This document shows, in pieces, positions 28,701 to 34,766 of a DNA stretch of 64,000 bases (within the stretch, counting starts at the first letter, position 1; each line of letters begins with the position of its first letter). This DNA comes from Lewinellaceae bacterium. Lineage in GTDB: Bacteria; Bacteroidota; Bacteroidia; Chitinophagales; Saprospiraceae. The stretch covers positions 1-64,000 of the forward strand of contig JACJYE010000001.1 in the NCBI GenBank assembly GCA_020636255.1, read 5' to 3'. The translations under genes and the position numbers were made by a program. The notes beneath the pieces were generated by a model. It did no database searches and was not told the DNA's origin. It was given only the letters and a program-made list of their open reading frames with translations.

Positions 28701-30669
28701 GGTCGCTAATGCCGATGCTCTGTAAGCCGGGGTTGGCCGGGCCACCCGCTCCGGCCTCGAATCGGACGGCCAATGAGTCGACGGGGCCGGGAAAGGAAAC
28801 CCGGATATTGCCATCGGGAGAAACGCTGCTGGCCGGCGTGCCTCCTCCGAGATAGGTATTGGGGTTCACCACCTGTACGCTGTTGCCCTGAACACCGGTA
28901 ACGGCCAGAATATCGGACAGGGAAAGGGACACTTCCACGCCTTTGCGGTAGCCGTGCACCGACACCTTATCCTGATAGCCAATGCCGCTCTGGCCTTCAG
29001 CCTGGTCGATGTCGAGCAGGGAAAAGCTCAACTCTTCCACAGGCAGGCTGAAGGTGAAGATGTTTTCTATGTACTGCCCGGCGCTGGCGGCGTCGATCGA
29101 CAAGGCCCAGAAGCCGCGCTGGCCGCCCTGAGGGGTGCGGTCATTGTCGACCTCCATACCCGTGGGCGTAGCAATGCCAGATGGGTCGTTCTGGCTGAAA
29201 CTGGCCTCCATGCCGCCCATATTGACAGGCATAGGCGAGCTATCGCCGTCCGTGAAGGCCATCCAGTCTAAAATGTGCATGCATGCCGGTTCTATGGCTA
29301 TCGGTTCCGAGCACCAGCTGATATCGCCAATGCCGACCGCCTGCACGCCCGGGTTGGCTGCGCCCGACGCCGCCGGCACCAGGTGGATGGCCACCTGGTC
29401 GACAGGCTGGCTGAAGGTGACTGTGACGTTGCCCGAGGTAGAGGCATCGTCAACGGTGGCCGTGCCTTCGTAAAGGCCGGGGTCCAGTATACTTACCTGG
29501 CTGCCGGCCTCGACATCGGCCATGCTCAGTTCAACCGGCACGCCGCCCAGATAGCCCTGCACGCCAACGCGGTCGATAGCGTCGCCGGTGATGTCTATAT
29601 CCAGGATGGTGAAGCTGAGTTTGCCTACCGGGCGATCGAAAGAGAAAACGGCGCCGGCGCCGCCGGCAGAAGTGGTGTTATCGGCGTCGATCTCCAGGTA
29701 GTAAAAAGCATCGGCGCCACCGTATACGAGGTGGAATACGCGGTGCGCATAAGCTGTAGCGTCGTCGGTGCTCCTTGACCAGTAGATATAGTCCTGCCCT
29801 ATGGCCTTCGAATACGGCGGCGTGGGAAAAGGGATAGCGCCATTGGCGTACTGCCCCCAATCGAGCGTATTGAACACTTCATCGCAGGTGGACGAACCGA
29901 TATTATCGGGGTTGGAGCAATCTTCAGCTGCCGTTTCATCTACAAAGGACGTATTGACGGCGCAATTGCCGGCGGTGGCGAACTGTACGCCGGTGCCGTT
30001 CTCGGCGCTCATCCGCGCGGGGGACATACCCGGTATCTGGCTGGCGGAAAACTCTATGCGGTATTCTTCGGTGGTGCTCAGCCCTTCGATGCCCCACTGG
30101 CCATCGGCATTGGTGTAGGTAGTGCCGACAAGCACACCCTCGCAATCGTATACTTCGGCCTTCACGTTGGGCTGGCCGGGTTCTCCTTCGTACAGCCCGT
30201 TGCTGTTCTCATCTTTCCAGACGAAGCCCCCCATGGCGTCGGGGCTGTCGCTGCAAGCGGGAGTACAGGCAATAGCGTCGACAGTGCTGACGGCCACACA
30301 GCCGGCAGGGCCTGCAAAGCGCGCCAGCACCGGATAACCAAAGGCCGGGGCGGGTAGGGTGAAGCCGGTGAAGGTGTGGGAGCCACTGAACGGAGGATTG
30401 GAGAGCGTCTGTGTCTGGTTGCCTACTGTCAGTTCAAGCGTTGTGCCGGGGGCGAAGGACCAGCTCAGCTGCACCTCTACGGTAAAGGTAGTAGCCCCGT
30501 TGTTGTAATCACAATTGGCCGTAATGTCTTCAAACTGGATGTTACATTGAGCATTAGCCGCAGCGTTACCGAAGAACAGCGCCAAAAGCACGGCCGGGGC
30601 CAGGCGCCAAAAAGGCGCTGCTTTTACCGCTGTTTGCCTGTAACTGGATGCAGTGTAGCCTACTTTCAT
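16741..30669 (-). CDS. 4,642-residue T9SS surface protein with 16 DUF11 repeats
   Basis: The signal peptide ends near residue 41 (...GNAAANAQ). A beta domain and two SdrD B-like modules follow (GGFVWKDENSNGLYEGEPG; LGNLAWEDENGNGIQEACE), with related domains between them. From about residue 822 to 3,148 there are 16 DUF11 repeats of about 143 residues, each opening with FDLALxKxLNTxxTPGPFxPG and ending with a DxDSTPGNG..EDDYD stretch. These are Ig-like, probably calcium-binding stalk modules. Next come Cys-rich HYR-like modules shared with the neighbouring giant protein, then a dockerin-like pair (GVSTLDLVKMQQHLLG; AADANHSGAITTLDMIQIQQLIL), a cohesin-like domain and a complete type A T9SS sorting domain (YQNRPNPFTQETLIGFELPE ... 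GRKMILLE). It is likely a very long cell-surface adhesin. The gene is one uninterrupted frame. Confidence 0.88.
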   Translation of the reverse strand: MKVGYTASSYRQTAVKAAPFWRLAPAVLLALFFGNAAANAQCNIQFEDITANCDYNNGATTFTVEVQLSWSFAPGTTLELTVGNQTQTLSNPPFSGSHTFTGFTLPAPAFGYPVLARFAGPAGCVAVSTVDAIACTPACSDSPDAMGGFVWKDENSNGLYEGEPGQPNVKAEVYDCEGVLVGTTYTNADGQWGIEGLSTTEEYRIEFSASQIPGMSPARMSAENGTGVQFATAGNCAVNTSFVDETAAEDCSNPDNIGSSTCDEVFNTLDWGQYANGAIPFPTPPYSKAIGQDYIYWSRSTDDATAYAHRVFHLVYGGADAFYYLEIDADNTTSAGGAGAVFSFDRPVGKLSFTILDIDITGDAIDRVGVQGYLGGVPVELSMADVEAGSQVSILDPGLYEGTATVDDASTSGNVTVTFSQPVDQVAIHLVPAASGAANPGVQAVGIGDISWCSEPIAIEPACMHILDWMAFTDGDSSPMPVNMGGMEASFSQNDPSGIATPTGMEVDNDRTPQGGQRGFWALSIDAASAGQYIENIFTFSLPVEELSFSLLDIDQAEGQSGIGYQDKVSVHGYRKGVEVSLSLSDILAVTGVQGNSVQVVNPNTYLGGGTPASSVSPDGNIRVSFPGPVDSLAVRFEAGAGGPANPGLQSIGISDLNFCVCRPMPVQLGNLAWEDENGNGIQEACEPPLAGLPVTLYDGEGQLVATTTTDDNGQYHFTASGTEGENWPQPGQVAPGMPYFIVFGDDNANPDEQFVVVGNEAYESTLRQAAIGTYKNDSDPDPDNMTNDMPGVIPDGLPYISITTPGAGQANHTLDAGFSKVFFDLALRKTLNTDLTAPPFIPGELLTYTITVYNQGDLIARNLGIADYLPPGLALLDTDNWYQTGNTLRYQSNLPNLAPGDSLSVDITFRINNNFPGGLITNAAEIFRAENGLDAPDIDSDFDLNRNNDAGGAPGSPADNAIGGDGTGVVNGMDALTDEDDHDVEQVFIESASMFDLALDLALQGNGPIYPGDEITFNIEVINEGILPATMVYLRNYIPNGLILIDPNWTASNGQATINAPIDAIPTGQSAFRQITFRVSPTFTGASLTNVVEIDAAMNAEWLDDQDSTPGNNDPDEDDQDGEVVTITPVFDLALEKTAVSSGPFSPGNQVSFQIKITNEGTVTARNIQIADYIPPGLVLNHPSWSASGGVATLNSLISTLAPGATVVRQITFTISANYTGTSITNAAEIRAGLNTAGLPDRDSTPNNNSNQEDDDDTATIAVQQGTAVFDLSLLKGLVTPVPPSGIFYPGDQVTFSISVTNEGNVPATYVQIADYLPDGLILADANWIPYGNIVVPATAINVLDPGQTVTVNIGLRIDESFTGDVLFNNAEIYLADNAYFMDDVDSTPGNGVDNPEDDLSAYKVEVGIPPISFDLSLQKRLRTTVTPGPFQSGSTVTFGITVRNDGDVTAHDVVITDHIPAGLTLADPEWVLSGNTAQRELPVDSLPPGGSVMVEITFVIAGDFTGTSITNRAEIAAAANDEGLPDVDSTPGNNSTQEDDDDEITVPVVQVYDLALSKTINTTLTPGPYFPGGQVTYNLTIYNQGTLTANNIVVYDYFAPGLVLNDPSWAYMGGNVLRRNSPIAQLAPGASTTVTITFTVGQVADGSTLTNCAELGSSTNVNGQPDVDSTPGNGSHDEDDDDAVDITITLPKLFDLALSKSVNTAATPGPFLPGNAVSYLITVTNEGDVVAQDIMVEDYIPTGLILTDPAWSAVGSIARRNSLIPELAPGASTTVSVSFVLSPLFTGTTLSNFAEIGSAQNPFGISDTDSTPGNGNAGPNEDDYDGATIEVLQLEFDLALSKALKSSVTPGPFIPGSTVTFQIDVVNQGDLTAQNIQIRDYFPSGLVLSDPNWVSVGNIAERITPIPSLAPGATASVDITFTISPAFSGTSLTNYAEVSSAFNASGYDDIDSTPGNGSLGPNEDDYDGATITVLQQQFDLALDKELNTGITPGPFVPGSTVTFAITVTNEGDLAAQSVQLRDYVPLGLILSDNNWTANGTTAIYNTPITNLQPGASASVNITFTIAANFNGSSITNFAEIGAATNSFGFGDHDSTPANGSAGPNEDDYDSAVIAVIQQHFDLALAKDLNVNLTPGPFVPGSTVTFLITVTNEGDLAAQNVQLRDYIPLGLNLADPNWTANGTTAIYNTPIASLQPGASASVNITFTISNAFSGTTITNYAEVGAAGNIYGLGDIDSTPGNGSAGPNEDDYDSAAITVVQEQFDLALLKELNVSATPGPFYPGSTVTFRLTVTNQGGIIAQNVQLRDYIPLGLVLADANWTANGSTATYNTPITSLAPGASTFVNITFTIDPAFVGTSITNFAEIGAASNSYGLNDVDSTPGNGAAGPNEDDYDSALINVSQQQFDLALTKSLNTSATPGPFYPGSVVTFHLALTNQGGITAQSVQLRDYIPLGLVLADANWTANGTTAIYNTPITNLAPGATVGVDITFTIMANFPGTVITNFAEIGTATNAYGMGDVDSTPGNGSAGAGEDDFDSEQITVNQQHFDLALVKELKTSATPGPFYPGSTVTFRLTVTNQGGVTAQNIGLVDYIPLGLQLADAQWVAGGGNTAVRNNAIASLAPGASASVDITFTVQAGFSGASITNYAEINSAGNTPGLNDIDSTPGNGAAGPNEDDYDSAQITVNQQHFDLALVKELKTSATPGPFYPGSTVTFRLTVTNQGGVTAQNIGLVDYIPLGLQLADAQWVAGGGNTAVRNNAIASLAPGASASVDITFTVQAGFSGASITNYAEINSAGNTPGLNDIDSTPGNGGAGPNEDDYDSAQITVNQQHFDLALVKELKTSATPGPFYPGSTVTFRLTVTNQGGVTAQNIGLVDYIPLGLQLADAQWVAGGGNTAVRNNAIASLAPGASASVDITFTVQAGFSGASITNYAEINSAGNTPGLNDIDSTPGNGAAGPNEDDFDSALITVTPEAGQDFDLALIKQVNTALTPGPFSPGSAVTFKITVYNQGDVDAYNVEVTDYIPTGMSLSGAGWVQSGNQAKRVIAGPIVAGGQATVDITLVISPTFGGNALINYAEISAADDDTNAGNTPPVDIDSQYDTDNTNDAGGQPNSPADDAVSGDGTGQPGSGLTATDEDDHDPAYIYVGNCNGLSAGTNGFVKLCPTCSPDNLPVDLFGALGGNPSTGGTWINNSGVNVSLADPTNVDFAGVSPGTYTFTYTVGGSPGCPPLSAIVTVELNGLSIYSCNDQVNVSFGTSCEIDVVPDMILEGNDYCMDALNVNLIAPNGASLGNTITPAQVGQLLIAEVLDPYCGLVCWGYVSVDDHTPPPITCPVQAVGLVCADKDSIFNNPVSLAITGQPAIADNCGLNHTITFQDVMVMTPDCADQQINRVFTVTDPAGNSSQCTQVIIIRKPTLGDVVAPPALPVIACDEPYAADQNGNPLPSETGFPMVQTYFGIYPLDQTFCNLGATYQDTPPITVCDGTIKIVRTWTVLDWCASAGSAIQEYTQIIKVGDVEGPLVSCPTVDYNGDGQADPMQFSTVPYDCSASFLAPLPEVTDNCSSWEVETDIVDDQVVPITNQYGIIIGYDTITVVLASIGPNEPRQVNGIPVGCYRFRYKVTDDCNNYTVIECDFCVVDNIEPTAICNDDLHISLGGQGVARVFAESIDEGSWDNCGVDTLLVRRLIEYDLTTCEPVTPYYSDWAGYVDFSCCDAGLLVTIELKVVDVYGNENTCWLNALVEDKVKPYCLAPPSVSISCPDVPDGLNPMDTGDLQALFGVATATDDCGVATVEELPPVVNIGTCGDGTIVRYFRATDEAGNISQNTCQQLITITEEFDYEIKFPKDAVTDCVAPAPDTLLYTSFGCDLLSVSVTDEVFTPAPGSNSPECYKIFRTFRVLDWCEYDGISNATVIGRNEDCDGTPGDEDVWVLRRPNGAYIDRDNNHLNTTPAFGTKGTSCDGLTNPTGYWRPSPSVGFWEYTQIIKVMDSTPPQISFSTPDPFCSYDPVNCTGNVQYPFTVFENCDPTGIIVEVFLDADANGTPDQNLTNTGALTGAYPNYQIQGEYPLGAHAFIVQAQDGCGNNTASAILPFTVVDCEPPGFTCLNGLVFQLQPLPPGTDIDGDGNADAAGVGVWANDFVNNASDCSDDTIAYSINLMGDMPDMGQQVIYFTCEDTGTISIEVYIWDSAFNPYAIQPDGTVGGPNYSICQTYVLIQDSNNHCAAAATGPMMAGLVAREDGMGVENVEVALSGQTNLQMFTAIDGTYEFNGLDTGYDYTLAPYLNTDHRNGVSTLDLVKMQQHLLGTELLDSPYKMIAADANHSGAITTLDMIQIQQLILGIILEFPTNTSWRFVPASYIFPVPANPWFAPFPEVINVNNLNFSLMANDFVAIKIGDVNNSATVTSLQSVETRSFEGTFYLTVPERRLTKGEVVKVPFTAAQLEAMRGYQFTLEFDPDALQLEDVAYGQADEYSLGLQGAEEGYLTASWYRKGSQSDAEEEKGPELFTLSFRALGDARLSELLRISSRYTLAEAYGRDFGLWEPALSFEGVGEQAPAFRLYQNRPNPFTQETLIGFELPEAGRARLSIFDISGKLVKVYEDIFEQGYNELRIPRDGLPPGVLYYRLQMGREEAGRKMILLE
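21225..28206 (-). repeat. array of 16 DUF11 repeat units (about 429 bp each)
   Basis: The repeats lie inside the 4,642-residue gene. Units nearest the N-terminus (28206 downward) are diverged and of variable length. Units 8-12 are more alike, units 13-15 are nearly identical, and unit 16 diverges again. The gradient suggests growth by recent duplication in the C-terminal third of the array. Unit count was made from the recurring FDLAL/FDLSL start motif. Confidence 0.85.
21792..23040 (-). repeat. three near-identical tandem 429-bp repeats
   Basis: Three copies with a period of exactly 429 bp (143 codons). By eye the only difference I found in the body is GCCCGCTCCG at about 22221 in the middle copy against GCCCGCAGCG in the other two, plus divergence at the outer edges. 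Identity over more than 1.2 kb makes this a site for slippage, unequal recombination and assembly collapse. Confidence 0.9.
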
Positions 30670-31037
30670 GGGTCTAATTTTGTATTCCTTTTAAGTTTTT
30701 GGTTCCTGGCCGAGCCCTTGCGCTTACACTTATGGGTTAAATACAAGCAAAATCTTCGCCAAACTTTCTTAAGACGTAATAAACACCCCCTGGTGTACAC
30801 CTCAACAAGAGGAATTTTGCGTGTTCTTGCCATTTGCCTTACAGGTATGGCCGCGGAAGCCGGCACGGCGAAAGCGACTGAAAGCCCCTTCTCACCCCGC
30901 AAAGCGGGCATGCAGATAGTTGCATCATCCACCTCTGCTACAGAGGAATACCTGAAGGTATCATTTCGAGTGAAGGGCTTGTAAAGGGGCAAAGTCTTGA
31001 GTGGGTAAATGTCAGGATCTCATAGTACCAGCCGTCA

Positions 31038-31108
31038 GCGGCAAAAGCCGCAACTATCCGATCAGCAGGGAAGTTCCCTGTAATGAAGCCGGCCGTAGGA
31101 AACCGGCT
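31038..31108. other. cluster of three small hairpins in a 600-bp intergenic region
   Basis: The divergent gap 30670-31270 contains GCGGC-AAAA-GCCGC (31038-31051), CAGGGAA-G-TTCCCTG (31066-31080) and AGCCGG-N10-CCGGCT (31087-31108). They lie 160-230 bp upstream of the LytTR gene. They may belong to a 5' leader or a small RNA; no riboswitch class is recognisable. A 10-bp palindrome GGTGTACACC lies near 30792. No credible gene is seen in this gap. Confidence 0.3.
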
Positions 31109-31270
31109 CTACAAAAATAGAGAATATTTTCAATCTCTTCTACTCTCCGGCCAAATAATCTCCTCCAAACAAGCTTCAAGTGTTTTCCAACGGACGATCA
31201 AAGAACGGCAGAGGCATGACATTCGCCCTTTGTCCGTAACTTTACCACAAGACAGAAAACCCATGCCGTC

Positions 31271-32029
31271 ATGAATGTACTGATCATAGAAGATGAACAA
31301 CCCGCGGCCAGGCGGCTGAAGCAGCTGTTGGAAGCCGAACAGCCCGGCATACAGGCCCTCGGCCCTATCGACAGCGTGGAAGCCGCGGTGGCCTGGCTCC
31401 GGCGCAACCCTGCGCCCGACCTGCTTTTCCTCGATATCCAGCTGGCCGACGGGCTGAGCTTCGACATCTTCAGCCAGGTGGACATCCAGGCGCCTGTCAT
31501 CTTTACGACGGCCTATGACCAATACACGCTTAAGGCTTTCAAACTCAACAGCATCGACTACCTGCTCAAGCCTATCGAACCTGAAGAACTGGCCCTCGCA
31601 CTCGACAAGTTCGGCCGGCTGTTCGGCAAAAAACAATCGATCGGGATCGATGCTATAAAGAGCATGATCCAGGCCTTTTCACAACCCGATTACAAAGAGC
31701 GCTTTATCATCAAAACCGGCCAGCAGCTCACCTATATCCGGGCTGAAGATATCTTTTACTGTTATTCCGAAGACGGGCTCGCCTTCGCTCAAATGGCCAG
31801 CCGAAAACGCCACGCTATTGATTACACCCTCGACCAGCTTGAAAACCTGCTCAACCCCCGCGATTTTTTCCGGCTCAACAGAAAGGTCATTGCACACATC
31901 CAATCGATCAGAAAAGTGGAGCCTTATTTTAACAGCCGCCTGATACTGGAACTGGATCCCGGCGCTCCTTTCGACATTATCGTCAGCCGCGACCGCGTCA
32001 ACGACTTCAAAAGCTGGCTCGACAAATAG
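31271..32029 (+). CDS. LytTR-family response regulator
   Basis: A 252-residue two-domain regulator. The receiver domain (1-120) has the acidic pair Glu7/Asp8, the phospho-acceptor Asp55 (LLFLDIQ), Thr80/81 and Lys101 (DYLLKPIEP). The C-terminal LytTR DNA-binding domain (about 145-252) carries the typical RAEDIFYCYSEDGLAF and FFRLNRKVIAHIQSI segments. LytTR proteins bind direct repeats through beta strands. The usual partner is a LytS-type histidine kinase; here a matching kinase lies 5.6 kb away at 37599-38651 on the other strand rather than next door. The start is the first ATG of the frame and directly precedes the receiver core. Confidence 0.92.
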   Translation: MNVLIIEDEQPAARRLKQLLEAEQPGIQALGPIDSVEAAVAWLRRNPAPDLLFLDIQLADGLSFDIFSQVDIQAPVIFTTAYDQYTLKAFKLNSIDYLLKPIEPEELALALDKFGRLFGKKQSIGIDAIKSMIQAFSQPDYKERFIIKTGQQLTYIRAEDIFYCYSEDGLAFAQMASRKRHAIDYTLDQLENLLNPRDFFRLNRKVIAHIQSIRKVEPYFNSRLILELDPGAPFDIIVSRDRVNDFKSWLDK

Positions 32030-32146
32030 GCCTCCAAATTGTACTCATTTTTTTGCCCTGCATTGACCTTTTAAAGAAAAAGTAGCATCTTGGGCGCCGA
32101 AAAGGGCTTTCAACAACATACTCTGTCAACAAAGCATAATCCCAAT

Positions 32147-32281
32147 ATGAACGAACAACTCCCTCCAAAAGAACCGTCTACTGACGTACTAATCGCTTTT
32201 TTCATATTCCTGGCCTGTCTGCTCATCTCCCTCTATTACGACCCCCTGGGGCTCGATGTCATCTTTGCCAACCTGAAGTAG
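32147..32281 (+). CDS. 44-residue single-pass membrane peptide
   Basis: The start MNEQLPPKEPSTDV was chosen over an upstream TTG at 32090 because the extra residues look untranslated. The product has a short polar N-terminus and one hydrophobic segment (about residues 14-30), then a short polar tail ending in ANLK. It has no family I can name. The reading frame is followed 15 bp later by a strong 13-bp hairpin, which supports expression of a real short transcript. It might be a small regulatory or stress membrane peptide, which is not certain. Confidence 0.5.
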   Translation: MNEQLPPKEPSTDVLIAFFIFLACLLISLYYDPLGLDVIFANLK

Positions 32282-32296
32282 GCTGCTCCGTAAATG

Positions 32297-32332
32297 CGAA
32301 GCGGGGAACCGCTGTCGCCGTTCCCCGCTTCG
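32297..32332. terminator. bidirectional terminator hairpin
   Basis: CGAAGCGGGGAAC (32297-32309) pairs perfectly with GTTCCCCGCTTCG (32320-32332) around a 10-nt loop. It lies between the convergent small membrane peptide gene and blaR1, 15 bp and 46 bp from their stops, so it can serve both. No long T-run is present. Confidence 0.65.
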
Positions 32333-32377
32333 GGAGATCACTTTCCATCATCCTGCGCAGGCAGGAGAGGGTAGCTT

Positions 32378-34594
32378 TTATTGTGGATCCGCTTTTTTGT
32401 GTATCTGCATGCTGGACTTTTCCCTGAGGATGGTTCCGGACACGTCTTCATAGAGCCTCTTATACTTCTGGAACACCGCATCCGGCATCTTTTTGCCATC
32501 GATCTTCAGCCACCCTTTACCGGATAGCTCGAACTTGTAGTTGGAAGCATTTTTGATCAGGCCGTCGGCCAGCAATGCGCGCTCTACGGCCCCCGATAGG
32601 GAGCCGCCGGAGCCGTGCCGCGAATTGAAATAGACCCCGCTCAGTTCGGGCATGACGTACAGGCCCTGCACATCGGGGTTTACGATCACACCATTATGGC
32701 GCATCTGATCTCTGTATTCGCGCATAGCTTCGCGCTGGCGTTCGCGGGCGTTGCCCATTTCCCTGCGCAGTTCTTCCATCTGCCGGCTCTTGTCTTCAAA
32801 CTGGAACTCCCGCAACTCTTTGCGCGCCCGGCCCATATCTTCGCGAAGTTGCTTCTGCTGTTCGCGCTGGCCTTCCATTAGCGCGCGGAATTCGTCTCCG
32901 TTCCATTCAAAATGAGGCGCTTCGATGTGAAATACATTGCTGTCGCCATCTTCCGGAAAAAATTTTCCAAAATGGAAAGCGCCCGGTGCAAGCTCGTCTA
33001 CAATGACTTTCGTTTGCCCGTCTTCCAGTTCCTCGCCATCAAGCACGATGACCTGGCGGCCGTCCTCGTCGTCTACTTTCAGCTCGATCACTTCGCGCCC
33101 GCCATCCGATTCGATGATGATGGCGGTGCTTCCGTCGTCCCTGTTCTCGCGGGTAACGCGTGTATTAGACGGTGACACGCCCCATCGGGGCGCCGGCGGA
33201 GCAGGAGGAGCAGGTGGTGTAGGTGGTGTAGGCGGAGCAGGTGGCGCCGGGGCCGTGGGAGGCACGGGGGGTACCGGGGGTACCGGAGGCACAGGCGGAG
33301 GCGGGGGTACGTCGTTCAGCAATTCCTCGACCATGCCTTCGTACCGGCCGAATTCCTCTTCGGGGATAGCTTTCCCGTCGATGTTCAGCTCGACGATCCG
33401 CCGGCCTTCGATACGTGCATCGACATTTTTGCCGTCGTGTTCGGAAACGATCTGTATTTTTCCCTTGGGCAAAGTATCCAGCGTGATAAATGCGTCGGAA
33501 AGCCAGGCGTCGGCCAGGGCAGCGCTTGCTTTGGACGGGCCATCGGCCGGGGTGTCTTCTACGTCCGGCCTGCCGGCGCTAACAGAGAGGAACAATACAG
33601 CCAGGAACAGTACAACCGTTGCTGTGAATTTTTCCATAATGTTGGATTTGTTTTGTGGTTGGTTGAGTATCCGCCGTACCCGCTGGAGCAACAGGCCTTT
33701 ACCGTTGCGGACGAAGGCCATGGCCATCATAGGGTTGGCGCGGCTTTGCTCTTCCAGCCTGACCAGGGCCCTGGCGTAGGCCATGGAGTCGCCGCAGAGC
33801 TGAACGGCCATATCGTCGCAGCAATTCTCCCGTTCCATGCGGATGAGGGCGGAAACCCACCAAACAGCCGGGTTAAAGTAATATAAGGTTTCTACAATAG
33901 ATTGCAGGATGTTGAACAGGTAATCGCGCCGGTAGATATGCGCCAGCTCATGGGCCAGCACCGCCTCCACCTGTGCCGGGCTGAGCCCGTTGACCGCGCC
34001 TATCGGCAACAGGACCACCGGCTTGAGATGGCCCACTACCACAGGGGCTTTGACCAGGGCTGATTCCAGCAATACGACGGCCCGCCGAAGGGCCAGGCGC
34101 TCTGCCAGTTCATCGAGGCGGGCCTGCCAGGCCTCGGGCAGCACGCGCGTATGGTGATGGCGCAGATACTGCACATAGGCCAGCCCGCCCAGCAGGCGCA
34201 GGGCGAAAAAGGCCAGCCCCAGCAGCCAGATGCAGACGACCAGCGGCAGATGCTGCCCGAAATAATCGCTGAAGAAGGCCATGGCCTGATCAGAAAATGA
34301 CGGCGCCAACTGTTCCGGCACAGCTCCCTGTTCGATGAGCAATGACGGCGCTTCTCCCGCCACACTTTCGGCAGGGCTGTACAACAGAGCAAAGGTCAGC
34401 GCCGAGGCCAGCAATAGCAATAGCAGCGAAGCATTGGCCGCCAGATAACGCCACTGGGCGGGTTTCTTCTGAAGGGCGATCATGGCTCCAGCCAGCAATA
34501 GGGCAATCAGCATGCCCTGCCAGAGGGAGTGCAACACCGTCCATCCCAATGCTTCGCTCAAGTCGCCGGAAAGTATCCGATAAATGGTTTCCAT
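32378..34594 (-). CDS. BlaR1/MecR1-like M56 membrane metallopeptidase (antirepressor)
   Basis: A 738-residue protein. Residues 1-140 hold about three to four membrane segments. The M56 peptidase core has the zinc motif His215-Glu216-x-x-His219 (AHELAHIYRRD) and a downstream NPAVWWVSALIRMERENCCDD segment. Another membrane segment follows at about 315-335. The C-terminal 400 residues are not a beta-lactam sensor domain: they contain a long Pro-rich linker (about 440-490), a charged coiled-coil stretch rich in Glu, Arg and Gln (about 580-650) and a small C-terminal domain. Family members sense an envelope signal and trigger cleavage of a BlaI-type repressor, encoded just upstream on the same strand (gap 172 bp with a strong stem-loop). 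The signal here is unknown. Confidence 0.88.
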   Translation of the reverse strand: METIYRILSGDLSEALGWTVLHSLWQGMLIALLLAGAMIALQKKPAQWRYLAANASLLLLLLASALTFALLYSPAESVAGEAPSLLIEQGAVPEQLAPSFSDQAMAFFSDYFGQHLPLVVCIWLLGLAFFALRLLGGLAYVQYLRHHHTRVLPEAWQARLDELAERLALRRAVVLLESALVKAPVVVGHLKPVVLLPIGAVNGLSPAQVEAVLAHELAHIYRRDYLFNILQSIVETLYYFNPAVWWVSALIRMERENCCDDMAVQLCGDSMAYARALVRLEEQSRANPMMAMAFVRNGKGLLLQRVRRILNQPQNKSNIMEKFTATVVLFLAVLFLSVSAGRPDVEDTPADGPSKASAALADAWLSDAFITLDTLPKGKIQIVSEHDGKNVDARIEGRRIVELNIDGKAIPEEEFGRYEGMVEELLNDVPPPPPVPPVPPVPPVPPTAPAPPAPPTPPTPPAPPAPPAPRWGVSPSNTRVTRENRDDGSTAIIIESDGGREVIELKVDDEDGRQVIVLDGEELEDGQTKVIVDELAPGAFHFGKFFPEDGDSNVFHIEAPHFEWNGDEFRALMEGQREQQKQLREDMGRARKELREFQFEDKSRQMEELRREMGNARERQREAMREYRDQMRHNGVIVNPDVQGLYVMPELSGVYFNSRHGSGGSLSGAVERALLADGLIKNASNYKFELSGKGWLKIDGKKMPDAVFQKYKRLYEDVSGTILREKSSMQIHKKADPQ

Positions 34595-34670
34595 GGTGGT
34601 GGAGTTAAAAATATAGCCGGGTGATTCTTACTGGTTTTCACATAGCAACGATCAACAAATAATGTGCCGG

Positions 34671-34735
34671 TTTCGGTGATCAGGCGAAGGCCGGAAGCCA
34701 CTGAAAGGGCTGGAGGATAAGCCTGATCACCGAAA
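34671..34735. promoter_or_regulatory. 15-bp inverted repeat between blaI and blaR1 (attenuator-like)
   Basis: TTTCGGTGATCAGGC (34671-34685) and GCCTGATCACCGAAA (34721-34735) are perfect inverted repeats with a 35-nt loop. The element is in the 172-bp gap between the repressor gene and the peptidase gene, both transcribed leftward. It would form a stable RNA stem that could partially terminate or protect the repressor message, making repressor and antirepressor levels differ. Confidence 0.5.
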
Positions 34736-34766
34736 TGTCAAGCGGCAAATTATTTTTTGAACACTA

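Noticed and set aside
30670..30770. Promoter of the 4,642-residue gene
   Set aside because: A TTTG and a TATTTAAC segment are present, but the -7 box does not match TAnnTTTG and the spacing is 16 bp.
30666..30992. 108-codon minus-strand frame overlapping the start of the giant gene
   Set aside because: Composition is not coding-like, there is no ribosome-binding context, and it overlaps the giant gene start out of frame.
32090..32146. Upstream TTG start for the 44-residue membrane peptide
   Set aside because: The extra 19 residues are polar and unstructured, and the ATG at 32147 directly precedes a typical small membrane protein.
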